From Bacteroidota bacterium (GTDB taxonomy: Bacteria > Bacteroidota > Bacteroidia > Bacteroidales > GCA-2748055), in the NCBI GenBank assembly GCA_024244665.1, contig JAAEOI010000161.1, positions 1 through 22,352 on the forward strand: 22,352 nt of DNA. Reading direction: 5' to 3'. Positions within the stretch are counted from its first letter, which is position 1. Every line of letters starts with the position of its first letter. Position numbers and translations under genes: made by a program. Positions 1-8,795 of the stretch are shown one piece after another. The notes under the pieces were generated by a model, which had not been told where the DNA came from, searched no databases, and was given only the letters and a program-made list of their open reading frames with translations.

Positions 1-72
1 AATGGCCAGGGCATCGCCCCCTGCCATCACACCATACTCTCCCACTAGGATTATACTTGAAGATACAGACAC
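1..72 (-). CDS. GHMP-family kinase, mevalonate kinase-like (N-terminus only, cut by window edge)
   Basis: Read on the minus strand, the first 72 bases give an uninterrupted frame containing IILVGEYGVMAGGDALAI. This matches the N-terminal strand-turn-strand of GHMP sugar/mevalonate kinases, whose usual form is KhLLhGEYxVhxGxxALAhP. An in-frame TGA lies at 120-118, so the start is between there and the motif. There is no ATG ahead of the GEY motif; GTG at 72-70 is the best candidate. A near-match to the -7 box, TAAATTCG (85-78), lies just upstream and would give a very short leader. In Bacteroidota such kinases act in the mevalonate pathway or form a poorly characterised GHMP subgroup, and 24 codons cannot separate these. 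It is divergent from the transporter-like gene that begins at 177. Confidence 0.5.
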   Translation of the reverse strand, partial: MSVSSSIILVGEYGVMAGGDALAI

Positions 73-176
73 TTCTGCGAATTTACGGATTTCCCTTCTA
101 TAAGCTAGCCCGGAGCTTCAGTTCCTGTTCATTAATTCTTGTAAAAGGTGTTGAATTATTCGCGTAATTGTGTAGC

Positions 177-3100
177 ATGAAGACTGGACTCGGCAAATTG
201 TTACAGATTGATACCGGCAACCGGCCAATGATCATTGCCCTGATGATTCAGGCCGGATGTACCGGACTCTTTACAGGAGCACTGGAACTTGCCGGGAATG
301 TCATGTTTTTGGAGTCCTTTGATGTGGAGAGAGTCCCCCTGGCTATTATGATTTCGGGTGGCGTCGGGATACTGATAACCACTATCTACAGCTATTTCAG
401 CAAACAGCTGGACATTAAAACCTTTGGTATTCTGAATATTGTGGCTGTTCTGGTGCTTACAGCCGCACTGATCATCGGGGAGATGACTTTTGCCAGAGAC
501 CGGTTCAGCTTCCTCTTGTTTGTTCTGATGGGGCCCTTGGCCCTGATTATTCTTCTAAGTTTCTGGATTACAGTACGAGGATTTCACTCTCCCAGTAAAG
601 GGAAGCAGTTGTCCGGGCTGATTGAAGTGGCCCTGGTTGCCGGGATGGTGATCATGTTTACAGCTGTTCCGCTACTGGTCATGACAGGAATCAACATTGA
701 GCATATGCTTTTTGCAGGCCTGGGCTGTCTGATCATTGCCGCCGGAGCCCAGATGTATGTGCTGAACGGAATGGACAAGGACCGGATTTACTCCAGCAGG
801 AGGGTAAGCAGTACCGGACCCGTAAGACTCTTTTCTCACAGGTATACCGGTCTGATCTCCGCTTTTGTGCTATTTGGCATCTCCGTAGCAGTGGTGCTTC
901 AATATATGTTTCTCTGGTCAGCTTCCGATCAGTTCATCGGGGGAAGTGGGCTGGTTCCGTTCCTGGGATTCTTTTTTGCTGTAATGATGTCGGTGGGCTG
1001 GCTGATGAAAAGGTATCTGTTCGGATGGATCAAAAAAAGGTACGGGATTGGCATGACCATGCTGATGACGCCTGTGCTGCTCCTGCTTTTTTCCCTGTCG
1101 GCCCTGATTGTGAGTGATGTGTTGGGACTGGAGGCCGGGTGGGGTATGCTGCCTGTATTCTTTTTCATTGTATTTCTTTCCAGGTTCGTCTTTGGAAGCT
1201 GGAAGAGTTCCATGGAAGATCCCTCCCTGAATGTGATCTATCAATCATTTGATCCCAGGGAGAAGGATAGCATCCGGTCGGGTATTGAAGGAGTGCTGAG
1301 CCAGATTGGGATATTCAGCATTGGCCTGTTCCTGGCACTGTTTGTGGAGATGGATATCCTGGAATTCACAGCAGTACCATACGTATTGATACTCTTTGTC
1401 ATGGCCTGGTTCTTTGTGGGTCTCTCACTCTACAGGAGTTATCACAAGATGCTTCAGGTTTCACTGGAGTCTGACCGGATCAGGGATCTGACAGACCAGG
1501 GATTGCAGGAGCTGGCATGGATCGATCTGAAGCAAACGGCTTTTCCCATTGAGACTATTGAATTCAATCCTTATCTGTTCCACTATACTAGGCGGGAGCA
1601 GTTTATCTCCATGCTGGAACACTCCAATCCGGGTGTCCGCATCAGGATATGGGACCATTTGCTTGCCTCCGCGCCCGGACTCCCTCAGCTCACTCTGAGC
1701 CTGATGCTGACCGGAGAGCAGGATCCGGTTATCAAAGATCGGATCAGGGATTTTTCCAGGCGGAAACTGCGAAGCAAACTGGGGCTCCAGGAAGCCTTTA
1801 TCAGGGAGCGGATCGACCGTTTTTCTGGTGACAGGGCAGAGGTTGATCCGGCCATCGGGGAGGCTTTTCATTCCGGGGTCCGGAACGAAGTGTTTGCAGC
1901 CCTCTATCATGTGGCCAGTGAACACGACGAGGCCTACCTCCCTGAGGTGATATCGTTGTTGAAAGATAATGACCTGGATGTGAGAAGTGTGGCCATCTCA
2001 ACGGCCGGACAGGTTGATTCAAGAAGAGTGACCACCAACCTGATTGAAACCCTGGAGCATCCTCAGCTCTTTGCCCGCGGCTGGTCCGCACTGGTTAACC
2101 AGGGTGAGCTGGTTCTGGATGAACTTGAATCGGCGTTTCATAAACCCGGGTCAACACTTACCCTACAGAAGAGGATCATCTCTGTGCTTTCTTCCATTGG
2201 AGGTGAGCGGGCCATGCAGATGATGCTTGAGAAACTGGATTATCACCACAGGGAGGTCTTTGCAGCCGGAGTTTTTGGCTTGTATGAAAATCACTTTCAC
2301 GCTTCATCACTCCAAAATGCCACTGTCCAGGCCGCTATCCTGAGGCAGGTACAGACTGGAGTGTGGAACTTTGGAGCCAAAATCTCCATCCGTACCGAGA
2401 ATCCCGGAGGATACATTGCGGAGGCTATTGACCAGGAGATATGGGATGTGAATGAAACAATCCTGATGTTGCTTGCCCTGATCTATGACAGGAGATCGGT
2501 TCACCGCATCAGGATGAACCTGCTCGACAAGCAGGCTGAGGACCGGATTATGGCCATCGAGTTGCTTGAACTTCTGTTGGACGATCCGCTTAGGAATGTA
2601 CTTGTTTCATATTTTTCCGATATACTGATCAGGGAGAAGATCGATAAGCTCCACTCACTTTACAGGGTCGATCTGATTCCGGTCGGACTGCTTCTCAAAA
2701 AAGTCCTGAATCGTGACGGGATGCAAATGGGCGACTTTATACGCATTTGTGTCCTTGAACGGATGGGAAATATTCCAGGCTATTTTGATGAGCAGCAAAT
2801 TGTTGCACAGGGATTTCACCCAAATCCCAAAATTCGTGAAACCGTAGCACAATTATTACGTAAAAATGATCCCGGGCATTATGACATGGTGACGGAGCGA
2901 CTGGATTTCCAGGATAACAGCTTCCCCGGTCATGAAGATTCTGCCAGATGGTATGTAAATACCACAATAAATCTGGTTGCCTGGAAGTTGTTTAAGAACG
3001 TTGGAATAAGCAGCCTGTTTAAGCTGGTTTCTCTCCTGCAGCCTTTCTCCTGGGATTTGATCCCGGGAGGAGATTATGTGTTGCTGGTGAGAGCTGTTTC

Positions 3101-3314
3101 AGCAGGCTACCTTTCTCCTCTAACTGAAGGGATTGCGATAATTGCAGAGCATCAGCCTGAAATACTGGAGCAAATTCGTTATCTTGGGAACGACGGGGCT
3201 CGTGAAGCCTATCTGGTTGAAAGGGAGAAATTCATCGAACTACTTTTCGATGACAGGAGTTTATTGCACGTTTTTTGCGCATTTTTAAACCAAAACGGCG
3301 ATCGTTTGGTTTAA
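177..3314 (+). CDS. Npt1/Npt2-like (ATP/ADP translocase-type) membrane protein fused to a HEAT-repeat-like C-terminal region
   Basis: This 1045-residue protein has two parts. Residues 1-425 contain about 11-12 hydrophobic helices. They resemble the NTT/Npt nucleotide transporter branch of the MFS-like fold, including the cytoplasmic stretch before a late helix (FDPREKDSIRSGIEGVLSQ, about 358-376) where these proteins have a conserved basic/Asp segment. Residues 430-1045 are soluble and rich in paired amphipathic helices with HEAT/ARM character (for example around 560-640, EVFAALYH and DLDVRSVAISTAG). The ATG at 177 is preferred over a TTG three codons earlier. It is the first gene of a five-gene run, 33 bp ahead of the STAND gene. 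Transporters of this class usually exchange ATP/ADP or import nucleotides in intracellular parasites, but free-living Bacteroidota carry HEAT-fused members of unknown substrate. A regulatory or scaffold role at the inner membrane is inference. Confidence is high for a real gene and moderate for the family. Confidence 0.8.
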   Translation: MKTGLGKLLQIDTGNRPMIIALMIQAGCTGLFTGALELAGNVMFLESFDVERVPLAIMISGGVGILITTIYSYFSKQLDIKTFGILNIVAVLVLTAALIIGEMTFARDRFSFLLFVLMGPLALIILLSFWITVRGFHSPSKGKQLSGLIEVALVAGMVIMFTAVPLLVMTGINIEHMLFAGLGCLIIAAGAQMYVLNGMDKDRIYSSRRVSSTGPVRLFSHRYTGLISAFVLFGISVAVVLQYMFLWSASDQFIGGSGLVPFLGFFFAVMMSVGWLMKRYLFGWIKKRYGIGMTMLMTPVLLLLFSLSALIVSDVLGLEAGWGMLPVFFFIVFLSRFVFGSWKSSMEDPSLNVIYQSFDPREKDSIRSGIEGVLSQIGIFSIGLFLALFVEMDILEFTAVPYVLILFVMAWFFVGLSLYRSYHKMLQVSLESDRIRDLTDQGLQELAWIDLKQTAFPIETIEFNPYLFHYTRREQFISMLEHSNPGVRIRIWDHLLASAPGLPQLTLSLMLTGEQDPVIKDRIRDFSRRKLRSKLGLQEAFIRERIDRFSGDRAEVDPAIGEAFHSGVRNEVFAALYHVASEHDEAYLPEVISLLKDNDLDVRSVAISTAGQVDSRRVTTNLIETLEHPQLFARGWSALVNQGELVLDELESAFHKPGSTLTLQKRIISVLSSIGGERAMQMMLEKLDYHHREVFAAGVFGLYENHFHASSLQNATVQAAILRQVQTGVWNFGAKISIRTENPGGYIAEAIDQEIWDVNETILMLLALIYDRRSVHRIRMNLLDKQAEDRIMAIELLELLLDDPLRNVLVSYFSDILIREKIDKLHSLYRVDLIPVGLLLKKVLNRDGMQMGDFIRICVLERMGNIPGYFDEQQIVAQGFHPNPKIRETVAQLLRKNDPGHYDMVTERLDFQDNSFPGHEDSARWYVNTTINLVAWKLFKNVGISSLFKLVSLLQPFSWDLIPGGDYVLLVRAVSAGYLSPLTEGIAIIAEHQPEILEQIRYLGNDGAREAYLVEREKFIELLFDDRSLLHVFCAFLNQNGDRLV

Positions 3315-3347
3315 AGGTGAGTATTGTGTTTAATAACGAATTAAAAT

Positions 3348-6300
3348 ATGGGTGATCCTTCAATGATTAATACGGGTGTGCTTAAAGGAAATCCGTTCCC
3401 CGGCATCCGGCCTTTTAACAGTGCGGAGGATAAATTATTTTTCGGCCGTGAAGGTGTAACTTCAGAGATGCTGAACCTGTTGCAGGAAAACAGGTTTGTT
3501 GCACTGGTAGGTGCATCGGCAAGCGGAAAGACCTCACTGATACAATCGGGAGTTATTCCTGCCCTGATCACTCAGGAGAAGCAGGAGTGGGTACCTGTAT
3601 TGGTGCGCCCGGGAACAAAACCGGTGGAGAACCTGATCAGGAGTTTCCAGCAGGTGTTCCCCAAAAAGCTGAAAGAGACAGACGTCCAGTCATTCCTTGC
3701 AGGAAACCAGGAACTTGGCGACCTGATTATCGAGAAGGGGCTTGGCAGTCACAATTACTGCCTGGTTGTGGACCAGTTTGAAGAGTTGTTTCGGCGCGGC
3801 CCGGCCATAAAGGTCCAGCAGAAGGATCCAGGTACGAGGCGATTTGTCGACCTCCTGGTAAATGCAACCAAAGGGAAACGCCCAGGCATTTATGTGCTGC
3901 TTTCGATCCGTTCAGATTTCATAGAAGCGAGTGCTGCATTCCGGACCCTGACCGAATTGATGAACAGGAGTAAATTCCTGCTCCCGCAAATGTCGAGGGA
4001 GGCGCTTGCTTCCGCCATTTCAGGTCCTGTCGGGCTCACCGGTGCAAGGCTTGAAAGCGGCTTTGTGGATTATCTGCTTGATGAACTTGAGGAAATGGAG
4101 AATCCACTTCCCCAGCTTCAGCATGCCCTGATGAGGACCTGGGAAGTATGGGAGGCCCGTGAGGCCCGTGAGGAGCCCATTACAATTGGTGATTACCAGT
4201 CGGTGGGGACGGTTAAATCTGCCATAAGTGAGCACCTTGAGGAGATTTTCGGCAGACTCGACATGAGACAGAAATTAATATGTGAGCGGCTTTTCAAATC
4301 CATTACATCCAAAAGTGAACAGTACAATGGTTTCAAGCGCCAGGCCACGCTGGGTAATGTAGCCAGGATTGCTCACTGTACCATTGAGGAGCTAACTGAT
4401 GTGGTTGAGGTGTTCAGGCAACCCGGAAGTGCATTTCTTTCACCTCTTTCCACAATTTCACTTCATTCAGATTCCCTTATTGAGATCTCCCATGAAGCAT
4501 TGATCCGGATATGGGATAGGCTTCACCAGTGGGTAAATGATGAGCATGAGTCCATCAACATGTACCTGAAGCTGTCACATGCTTCAGCTCAGTACCAACA
4601 GGGCAGGACCGAATTGTGGATAAACCCTGAGCTTCATATGGCTGTGAACTGGAGAGAGACCCAGAAGCCCACCCCTGCATGGGGAGTACAGTATAACCCG
4701 GCATTCGAACGGGCCATGGTCTTTCTGAGTACCAGTGAAGAAGAGCTTCAGTGGGAAGAGGAACGGAAGATAATATTGCAGAAACGAAGGTTGATGCTGA
4801 ATCGTTCCATTGCTATTTTCATGGGAGTACTGGTTGTGGCACTGTCGGCGATCGTTTTTGTAACCCGCACCCGGCCTGCAGATGGGCCGCAAACCGATCA
4901 GCTCCTGGAAGAGGATTATGTTTCAACTCAGTCTGAACAGGAACCGCTTTCAACGGAAGAGCAGTCGCCCGTTGCCAGTTACACACCAGAAGAGGAAACA
5001 ATCGAGGTTAGAGAGGAGACCACAAACCCGGCCCGAATCGAGCAAAGGGCCTCCACAACCAGGGAGCGGGAAAGCACCTCTTCCAACCGAACTCGACAGA
5101 CCATCACCCCCCGACCGGTTGTCACAAACCCAACCACAACTGCTCAGCCAGCCAGTAACAGGGCTTCCGAACTGGAGAAAGCAAACAGGATGCAACAACT
5201 TGCAAAGGAGGTTTCGGAGCGGAGCATTATAGTGGAAAAGGATCCCGATCTGCAGGGATTGCTGGCCTATCAGGCATACCAGCTCAATTCGGGGTACAAG
5301 GGACGGCACGACGATGTGGATATTTATAATGGTCTCTATGCAGCAATGAAAAAGCTCATATCGCCCGCCTATAACATCTACCCGAGTATAAGATCTTCGG
5401 TTAAGGATATTGCGTGGCTCAACCGTACCGGCAGCCTGATGGCTGTAAGCAGCGACGGAAGCGTTAAGATCCTGTCCGGGCGAATTGCCGATAAGGCCTC
5501 CCAGATCACGCTGGAAAATACTGGTCAGAACAATGAGTGTGTGGTCATCAGTCCCGATGAGCGCTTTGCAGCCATTGGGACCAACGGCGGCGGTTTACTC
5601 TTCCTGGAACTGGAAAACAAGGGAGCAGTGGTTCACCAAAACAGTGATGAAGGAAAAATTGTACTCTTTCTGAGTAATCTGGGTAAATCAGGCAGTTTCG
5701 TTTCTGCAGGCATCAACAACCGGATCCTGAAGTGGGATTACGAAAGCCGCACAGCAAGTGAACTGGTGGATGCAGGCGTCAGGCCCTCGGCACTGGCCGT
5801 TTCCGCCAACGGACAAAAACTGGCTTATGGTACCCGGGAGGGGAAGGTGTTCGAATTGAATGTCAGTTCACCCGGGGAGGTCAGGGAGGTGGCAGATTTT
5901 GGACAGACCCAGGTAAAGTCCCTGGCCTACAGTCGCTCGGGCCAGAACCTGGTGGCAGGCTTGCTGAACGGATCGCTCAAGATCCTTGCCGGAAACAACA
6001 GGAACCTAATAGCCACACTCAGAGGGCCTGAAGCAAGGGTGACAGATCTGGCATACAGTCCGGACGGAAGGTTCCTGGCTGCAGCTTCACACGATAACAG
6101 GGTCTACCTCTGGAGCTGTTCTGACTGGAACAATCCGCCCCTTGTATTTGAGGAAAATAAAGGATTTGCCCTGGCGGTTTGCTTCAACGGCAATAGCAGG
6201 TATTTCTACAGTGGTAGTGTGAATTTCCCGCGGCTTATTGGCCGGCCTTCCGAATCGGCTGTTATGGCATCGGATTATTGTTCCCTTGTAAACAGGAACC

Positions 6301-6374
6301 TGACAGAGGCCGAGTGGGATCTCTATTTTGGAACGGAGCTGCCCTTCACCAAAACCTGTCCTGACAGGAATTAA
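3348..6374 (+). CDS. nSTAND1-type NTPase with one transmembrane helix and C-terminal WD40-like propeller
   Basis: The protein has 1008 residues. Residues 17-35 (FPGIRPFNSAEDKLFFGRE) are the usual entry of nSTAND1 NTPases. Walker A is GASASGKT (55-62), Walker B is LVVDQFEE (139-146), and SIRSDF (186-191) is a sensor-like strand. The helical STAND region runs to about 480, with SHEALIRIWDRL at 381-392. A basic stretch (473-481) precedes a single membrane helix (about 487-505), which by the positive-inside rule puts the NTPase in the cytoplasm and the rest in the periplasm. A Ser/Thr/Pro/Glu-rich linker (510-605) leads to a conserved helical segment (607-672) and then WD40-like repeats (about 680-960; SPDGRFLAAASHDNRVYLW is a clear blade). 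The ending NLTEAEWDLYFG...TC (985-1004) is typical of intact bacterial WD40-STAND proteins. No effector domain (TIR, CHAT, nuclease, protease) precedes the NTPase. Such proteins are sometimes labelled 'Hat/HatR', which says little about function. Confidence 0.88.
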   Translation: MGDPSMINTGVLKGNPFPGIRPFNSAEDKLFFGREGVTSEMLNLLQENRFVALVGASASGKTSLIQSGVIPALITQEKQEWVPVLVRPGTKPVENLIRSFQQVFPKKLKETDVQSFLAGNQELGDLIIEKGLGSHNYCLVVDQFEELFRRGPAIKVQQKDPGTRRFVDLLVNATKGKRPGIYVLLSIRSDFIEASAAFRTLTELMNRSKFLLPQMSREALASAISGPVGLTGARLESGFVDYLLDELEEMENPLPQLQHALMRTWEVWEAREAREEPITIGDYQSVGTVKSAISEHLEEIFGRLDMRQKLICERLFKSITSKSEQYNGFKRQATLGNVARIAHCTIEELTDVVEVFRQPGSAFLSPLSTISLHSDSLIEISHEALIRIWDRLHQWVNDEHESINMYLKLSHASAQYQQGRTELWINPELHMAVNWRETQKPTPAWGVQYNPAFERAMVFLSTSEEELQWEEERKIILQKRRLMLNRSIAIFMGVLVVALSAIVFVTRTRPADGPQTDQLLEEDYVSTQSEQEPLSTEEQSPVASYTPEEETIEVREETTNPARIEQRASTTRERESTSSNRTRQTITPRPVVTNPTTTAQPASNRASELEKANRMQQLAKEVSERSIIVEKDPDLQGLLAYQAYQLNSGYKGRHDDVDIYNGLYAAMKKLISPAYNIYPSIRSSVKDIAWLNRTGSLMAVSSDGSVKILSGRIADKASQITLENTGQNNECVVISPDERFAAIGTNGGGLLFLELENKGAVVHQNSDEGKIVLFLSNLGKSGSFVSAGINNRILKWDYESRTASELVDAGVRPSALAVSANGQKLAYGTREGKVFELNVSSPGEVREVADFGQTQVKSLAYSRSGQNLVAGLLNGSLKILAGNNRNLIATLRGPEARVTDLAYSPDGRFLAAASHDNRVYLWSCSDWNNPPLVFEENKGFALAVCFNGNSRYFYSGSVNFPRLIGRPSESAVMASDYCSLVNRNLTEAEWDLYFGTELPFTKTCPDRN

Positions 6375-6396
6375 GAAAATATAAAGTAATCTGAAT

Positions 6397-7557
6397 ATGC
6401 GAAAGTGGATCCTGATCATAGTTACCCAATTAGTGGTTTTTTATTCTGTGTCTGCACAGGACCAGGTGGGGTGCCTTCAACTGCTTGAAGATGCAAAAGA
6501 GGCTTATGAAGCCGGGATGGTTGAGCTGGTCCCCGAGCTCCTGCTTCCCTGCATTGAATCGGGATTATCGGGCGATCCGAAGCTGGAGGCATATAAACTG
6601 GTCATTACCGCCTACCTTTTCGATTACCTCCCCGAACCGGCTGATGCCCTTATGAGCGATTTCCTGGATGAGTACCCCAATTACCATGTTGCTGCAGCTG
6701 ATCCTTCCGAATTCAGGATACTGCTGGCTACTCATCAGCAGCAGAGAGATGAGGAGCAGGCTGCCAGGATACAGGCAGAGAAAGTGGCAAAGCAAGAGGC
6801 AGATAGAGCTGCAAAGCAAGAGGCAGATAGAGCTGCAAAGGAGAAGCCGAAAGAAACTGAAAGAAGAACAGTTGCTCGCAGCACAATGCAGCAAGGGGCG
6901 GGAGCCGGGTTCATTGTTGGAACCAATCTCTCCTTTCCATCACTTATTGAACCCTATAGCTTGAGTGATCCTACGGTAAATACCGGTACCTACAAAAAGG
7001 CCACACCGGGATTTCATCTGGGCGGGGCAGCAGCGTTTGAACTATCAAAGGGCATACATGCCGCATTTGAGGTGATGTACCAGCGATGCAGAGTTAACTA
7101 TTCCGCTGCACCTTTTACCTTTACCTCTTATGAATATGAGGAGGTGCAGAACCGTTTCGCGCTCCCTGTATCCCTCCTCTTCACAGTGAACCCAGACAGC
7201 AGGAGCCAGGTATACTTCCGCTTTGGAGTGATGGCAGACTACATGATTTCGGCCGGTGCTTCGGCTGTCCGAAGTTTCGATACCTCTCAGCCGGATGTGG
7301 TTCTCGAGCGGACAGATATTACCTCCTCCAGGCGACGGTTGAACTGGTATGGACTGGCCGGAGTGGGTGTTAAGGTTCCCTTTGAGAGTAACTATCTTTT
7401 CATTGAGTCCAGGTTTCAATACGCCTTACAGAAGAGCAACAATGAGTCAGAGCGATATAGCAATCAGGATCTGACATGGTTGATTTATCATGTCGATAAC
7501 GATTTTAAATTGAGTCAGTTAAGCATCTCAGCGGGGATGATTTTTTATCTCAGGTAA
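6397..7557 (+). CDS. Exported TPR-like / coiled-coil / outer-membrane beta-barrel protein (PorT-like barrel)
   Basis: The protein has 386 residues. A signal peptide (1-20, ending SVSA before QDQ) is followed by a helical, TPR-like segment (about 26-115) of a type seen in Bacteroidota envelope proteins: CLQLLEDAKEAYEAG, then PADALMSDFLDEYP. A charged Ala/Glu/Lys/Arg helix (115-155) contains two identical copies of AKQEADRA. From about 168 to the end, alternating hydrophobic/polar strands (GAGFIVGTNLSF, FHLGGAAAFEL, YGLAGVGVKV, LSISAGMIFYL) fit an 8-10-strand outer-membrane barrel. The final residues YLR lack the classic terminal Phe. It lies 22 bp after the STAND gene and 18 bp before the lipoprotein gene. 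The layout suggests a periplasmic N-terminal adaptor tethered to the outer membrane by the barrel; its partner is unknown. The domain classes are seen in the sequence, and the adaptor role is inference. Confidence 0.8.
   Translation: MRKWILIIVTQLVVFYSVSAQDQVGCLQLLEDAKEAYEAGMVELVPELLLPCIESGLSGDPKLEAYKLVITAYLFDYLPEPADALMSDFLDEYPNYHVAAADPSEFRILLATHQQQRDEEQAARIQAEKVAKQEADRAAKQEADRAAKEKPKETERRTVARSTMQQGAGAGFIVGTNLSFPSLIEPYSLSDPTVNTGTYKKATPGFHLGGAAAFELSKGIHAAFEVMYQRCRVNYSAAPFTFTSYEYEEVQNRFALPVSLLFTVNPDSRSQVYFRFGVMADYMISAGASAVRSFDTSQPDVVLERTDITSSRRRLNWYGLAGVGVKVPFESNYLFIESRFQYALQKSNNESERYSNQDLTWLIYHVDNDFKLSQLSISAGMIFYLR
6787..6834 (+). repeat. Two perfect tandem 24-bp copies inside the barrel-protein gene
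   Basis: Copy 1 (6787-6810) and copy 2 (6811-6834) are identical, and the first 6 bases of a third copy follow (6835-6840). Each encodes AKQEADRA in the charged helical linker. Because the unit is a multiple of three, gain or loss of copies would lengthen or shorten the linker by 8 residues without breaking the frame. Confidence 0.9.
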
Positions 7558-7575
7558 ATTGAGAAAACAACTATT

Positions 7576-8772
7576 ATGAAGCGTATTATCTATATAATTG
7601 CACCCCTTTTTCTTCTGCTGGTTTCCTGCCAACAGGAGGTTTCACCTGAACAGGCCGAACGTTTTATCAAGTTTTATGGAAACGGCCTGATTGATGAAGC
7701 CAGGGATATTGAGGTGCTGGATGATGGCAGTTATGCCATCTGTGGAGTGGATTCGGTGGCGGGAGAGGGAAAACGAATGGTCCTTGTAGTCACCGATGAA
7801 TACGGAAATATGAAGCCCGGCTTCCCCAAGTACTTTTCGGAAGAGGGATATCATTCGGGAGCCAATGCCATGGTGGTAAAGAATGGCGGTCAGGGCGGTT
7901 TCCTGCTGGTTGGATACGTGGAGCGCCCGGGAGTTGCAGGTATTCAGAAAGACCTTTTCCTTGTAAGGGCCTCGCTTACCGGGGAGGCCTTCTGGCAAAA
8001 AAGCTTTGGTTCTGCTGAGGATGAATCGGTCCTTCATGCCACAGAGATGATCACTTCAGGTGGTTTTGTCCTGGCCGGTTACCAGGTGAAGGACGGGAAG
8101 ACCGATATCATGGTCATGGGCGTCACAGAGCAGGGGGATTCAATTAAACTGGGACTTAACTACAACAATCCCATCTCGGATAATGCCTCAGCAAATTATA
8201 TATATAACAACGGTGAAACGTACCTGTGCGTCTGTACCTACGATAAGATCGGGGCTCGTGGGACTGACATCCTGATTCTAAATTTTGATGATGAGCTGAG
8301 TCCCAATGATGAGATACTGGGTGGGGATTTTGATGAATTCGGACAGTGCATCGTGGAGGATGAGCCGGGCACTTACCTTGTACTTGGAAACAGGCTCAAT
8401 GTCAACGGGAACAGTGAAGTTGTTGTCCACCTGATTAAAACTAGTAGAACACTGATTACAGAATCCCTGTTACTAAATACCATCACTGAACTGGATTCAG
8501 ATCTTATCGCCAGACGCTTTGTGAAGACAGCGGATGGCAGGTATGCTATTATCGGAACCAGGAAGAAAGATGGGAACAGTGATATTTTCCTCCAGTTTAT
8601 GCTTTCTGACTACCAGGTTACTGAGCGGGTGATCTTTGGATCGACCGGAGACCAGGAAGGTATTGATATTGCCCTCCCGGAGGATGGAGGGCTCCTTATT
8701 GTGGGTACGAACAGCGGGAGTTCCAACAGCATGATTTCCCTGATTAAGACCGGGGATTCGGGTGAACTGTAG
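7576..8772 (+). CDS. Lipoprotein with beta-propeller-like repeats
   Basis: The protein has 398 residues. It begins with a lipoprotein signal: a KR start, a hydrophobic core, and lipobox LVSC with Cys18. After the Cys comes QQEV, without the Asp/Glu-rich stretch typical of known surface-export signals, so whether it faces the periplasm or the surface is open. The mature part consists of repeats of a widespread Bacteroidota secreted-protein motif (K-S/F-FG-S/G...D....I....DGG-h-hhhG......D...h-V/K), for example KSFGSAEDE...GGFVLAGY (about 141-170) and IFGSTGDQE...DGGLLIVGT (about 352-378). This pattern usually folds as a propeller. No catalytic motif is visible. It follows the barrel gene by 18 bp and precedes the T9SS cargo gene by 23 bp, so it is probably an envelope partner of those products. 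Confidence 0.8.
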   Translation: MKRIIYIIAPLFLLLVSCQQEVSPEQAERFIKFYGNGLIDEARDIEVLDDGSYAICGVDSVAGEGKRMVLVVTDEYGNMKPGFPKYFSEEGYHSGANAMVVKNGGQGGFLLVGYVERPGVAGIQKDLFLVRASLTGEAFWQKSFGSAEDESVLHATEMITSGGFVLAGYQVKDGKTDIMVMGVTEQGDSIKLGLNYNNPISDNASANYIYNNGETYLCVCTYDKIGARGTDILILNFDDELSPNDEILGGDFDEFGQCIVEDEPGTYLVLGNRLNVNGNSEVVVHLIKTSRTLITESLLLNTITELDSDLIARRFVKTADGRYAIIGTRKKDGNSDIFLQFMLSDYQVTERVIFGSTGDQEGIDIALPEDGGLLIVGTNSGSSNSMISLIKTGDSGEL

Positions 8773-8795
8773 TACCTTTTATTAGTGGAAATATT

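Noticed and set aside
1461..1925. 154-residue minus-strand open frame opposite the transporter-HEAT gene
   Set aside because: Fully antisense to a long coding gene, with no family features and no promoter; a shadow frame.
3348..6374. STAND gene as an antiviral defence gene (Avs-like)
   Set aside because: No nuclease, protease, TIR or other effector domain, no defence neighbours, and a membrane helix with a periplasmic propeller; its neighbours point to the cell envelope.
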